A stretch of DNA of 64,000 nt from Pantoea alfalfae (GTDB lineage Bacteria; Pseudomonadota; Gammaproteobacteria; Enterobacterales; Enterobacteriaceae), in assembly GCF_019880205.1 (NCBI RefSeq), contig NZ_CP082296.1:62001-126000 (forward strand), in the 5' to 3' direction. Under the pieces are notes generated by a model. The model was not told where the DNA came from and did no database searches. It was given only the letters and a program-made list of their open reading frames with translations. The position numbers were made by a program, and so were the translations under genes. Shown here piece by piece: positions 63,857 through 64,000 of the stretch (positions within the stretch are counted from its first letter, which is position 1; every line of letters starts with the position of its first letter).

Positions 63857-64000
63857 ATGATGACGGTCTGTGCAGAACAACACGTCAATTTCAGCCATAG
63901 TGATGCAGCCACCCTGTTGAACGACATTGAGCAGCGGCTTGATCAGCTTTTACCGGTGGAGAGTGAACGTGATTTAGTTGGCGAGGCAATGCGCGAGGGT
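63857..64000 (+). CDS. crtE: CrtE geranylgeranyl diphosphate synthase, N-terminal part (partial)
   Basis: 48 codons before the window ends. TVCAEQHVNFSHSDAATLL and QRLDQLLPVESERDLVGEAMREG match the start of Pantoea CrtE, first enzyme of zeaxanthin biosynthesis (GGPP from IPP and FPP). The AAGGA at 63847-63851 serves ATG 63857 or 63860. The rest of the crt cluster (X, Y, I, B, Z) is expected beyond the window. The preceding gap 63641-63856 holds the crt promoter; no clear operator is visible. Confidence 0.9.
   Translation, partial: MMTVCAEQHVNFSHSDAATLLNDIEQRLDQLLPVESERDLVGEAMREG

Overview
The window looks like Pantoea (Erwiniaceae, Enterobacterales). It is GC-rich enterobacterial sequence with a complete E. 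coli-like maltose regulon. At the extreme right it opens into the first 48 codons of crtE, the geranylgeranyl-diphosphate synthase that begins the Pantoea carotenoid cluster. In most Pantoea the crt cluster sits on the large LPP-1-type plasmid, so this may be megaplasmid rather than chromosome. That is an inference: no replication or partition gene is visible here.

Layout. (1) 1-7.8 kb, anaerobic C4-dicarboxylate module: the 3' end of dcuR, an FMN transferase (apbE), a three-domain OYE/FMN/FAD fumarate reductase, a divergent DASS-family dicarboxylate carrier and class I fumarase. A consensus FNR box lies in the divergent promoter region. (2) 7.8-11 kb: a structured intergenic inverted repeat, two NAD(P)-binding reductases and a LysR regulator. 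(3) 11.2-14.7 kb: a small inositol-type operon (MFS porter, IolI-like epimerase, IolG-like dehydrogenase) without iolBCDE. (4) 14.8-17.1 kb: the yfiR-dgcN-yfiB cyclic-di-GMP switch. (5) 17.4-34 kb: all mal genes except malS/malZ, in one block (malT, malPQ, malK-lamB-malM, malEFG), interrupted only by a prlF-yhaV toxin-antitoxin pair with an orphan Phd antitoxin. (6) 34-35.3 kb: a TetR regulator and a flavodoxin-fold NAD(P)H oxidoreductase. (7) 35.3-46.1 kb: the most unusual part, a nine-gene minus-strand operon with two methionine-type ABC transporters, a BisC-like molybdoenzyme, an IPNS-like Fe(II) oxygenase and an HcxA-like dehydrogenase, with a divergent aminotransferase. (8) 46.3-64 kb: ProP-like osmolyte carrier, an ABATE/CGNR regulator facing an alpha/beta hydrolase across an unusual operator array, a PEBP protein, LysR, dihydroxyacetone kinase, fucO, the OrtT membrane toxin, a very short lipoprotein gene, a CynX-type MFS carrier, glutaminase, a broken rpn gene, a D-2-hydroxyacid dehydrogenase, a DUF2946-PepSY pair, pirin, a small helix-turn-helix protein, ytfJ and the start of crtE.

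How it works together. The left end is a self-contained fumarate respiration unit: import a C4-dicarboxylate, convert malate to fumarate, reduce fumarate with NADH on an ApbE-flavinylated soluble enzyme. FNR-type boxes recur before fucO and ortT, suggesting a shared anaerobic theme. The mal block gives complete maltodextrin uptake and phosphorolysis. The 35-46 kb operon looks like a scavenging route for a methionine-like, probably S-oxidised amino acid, but its substrate is not known from the sequence.
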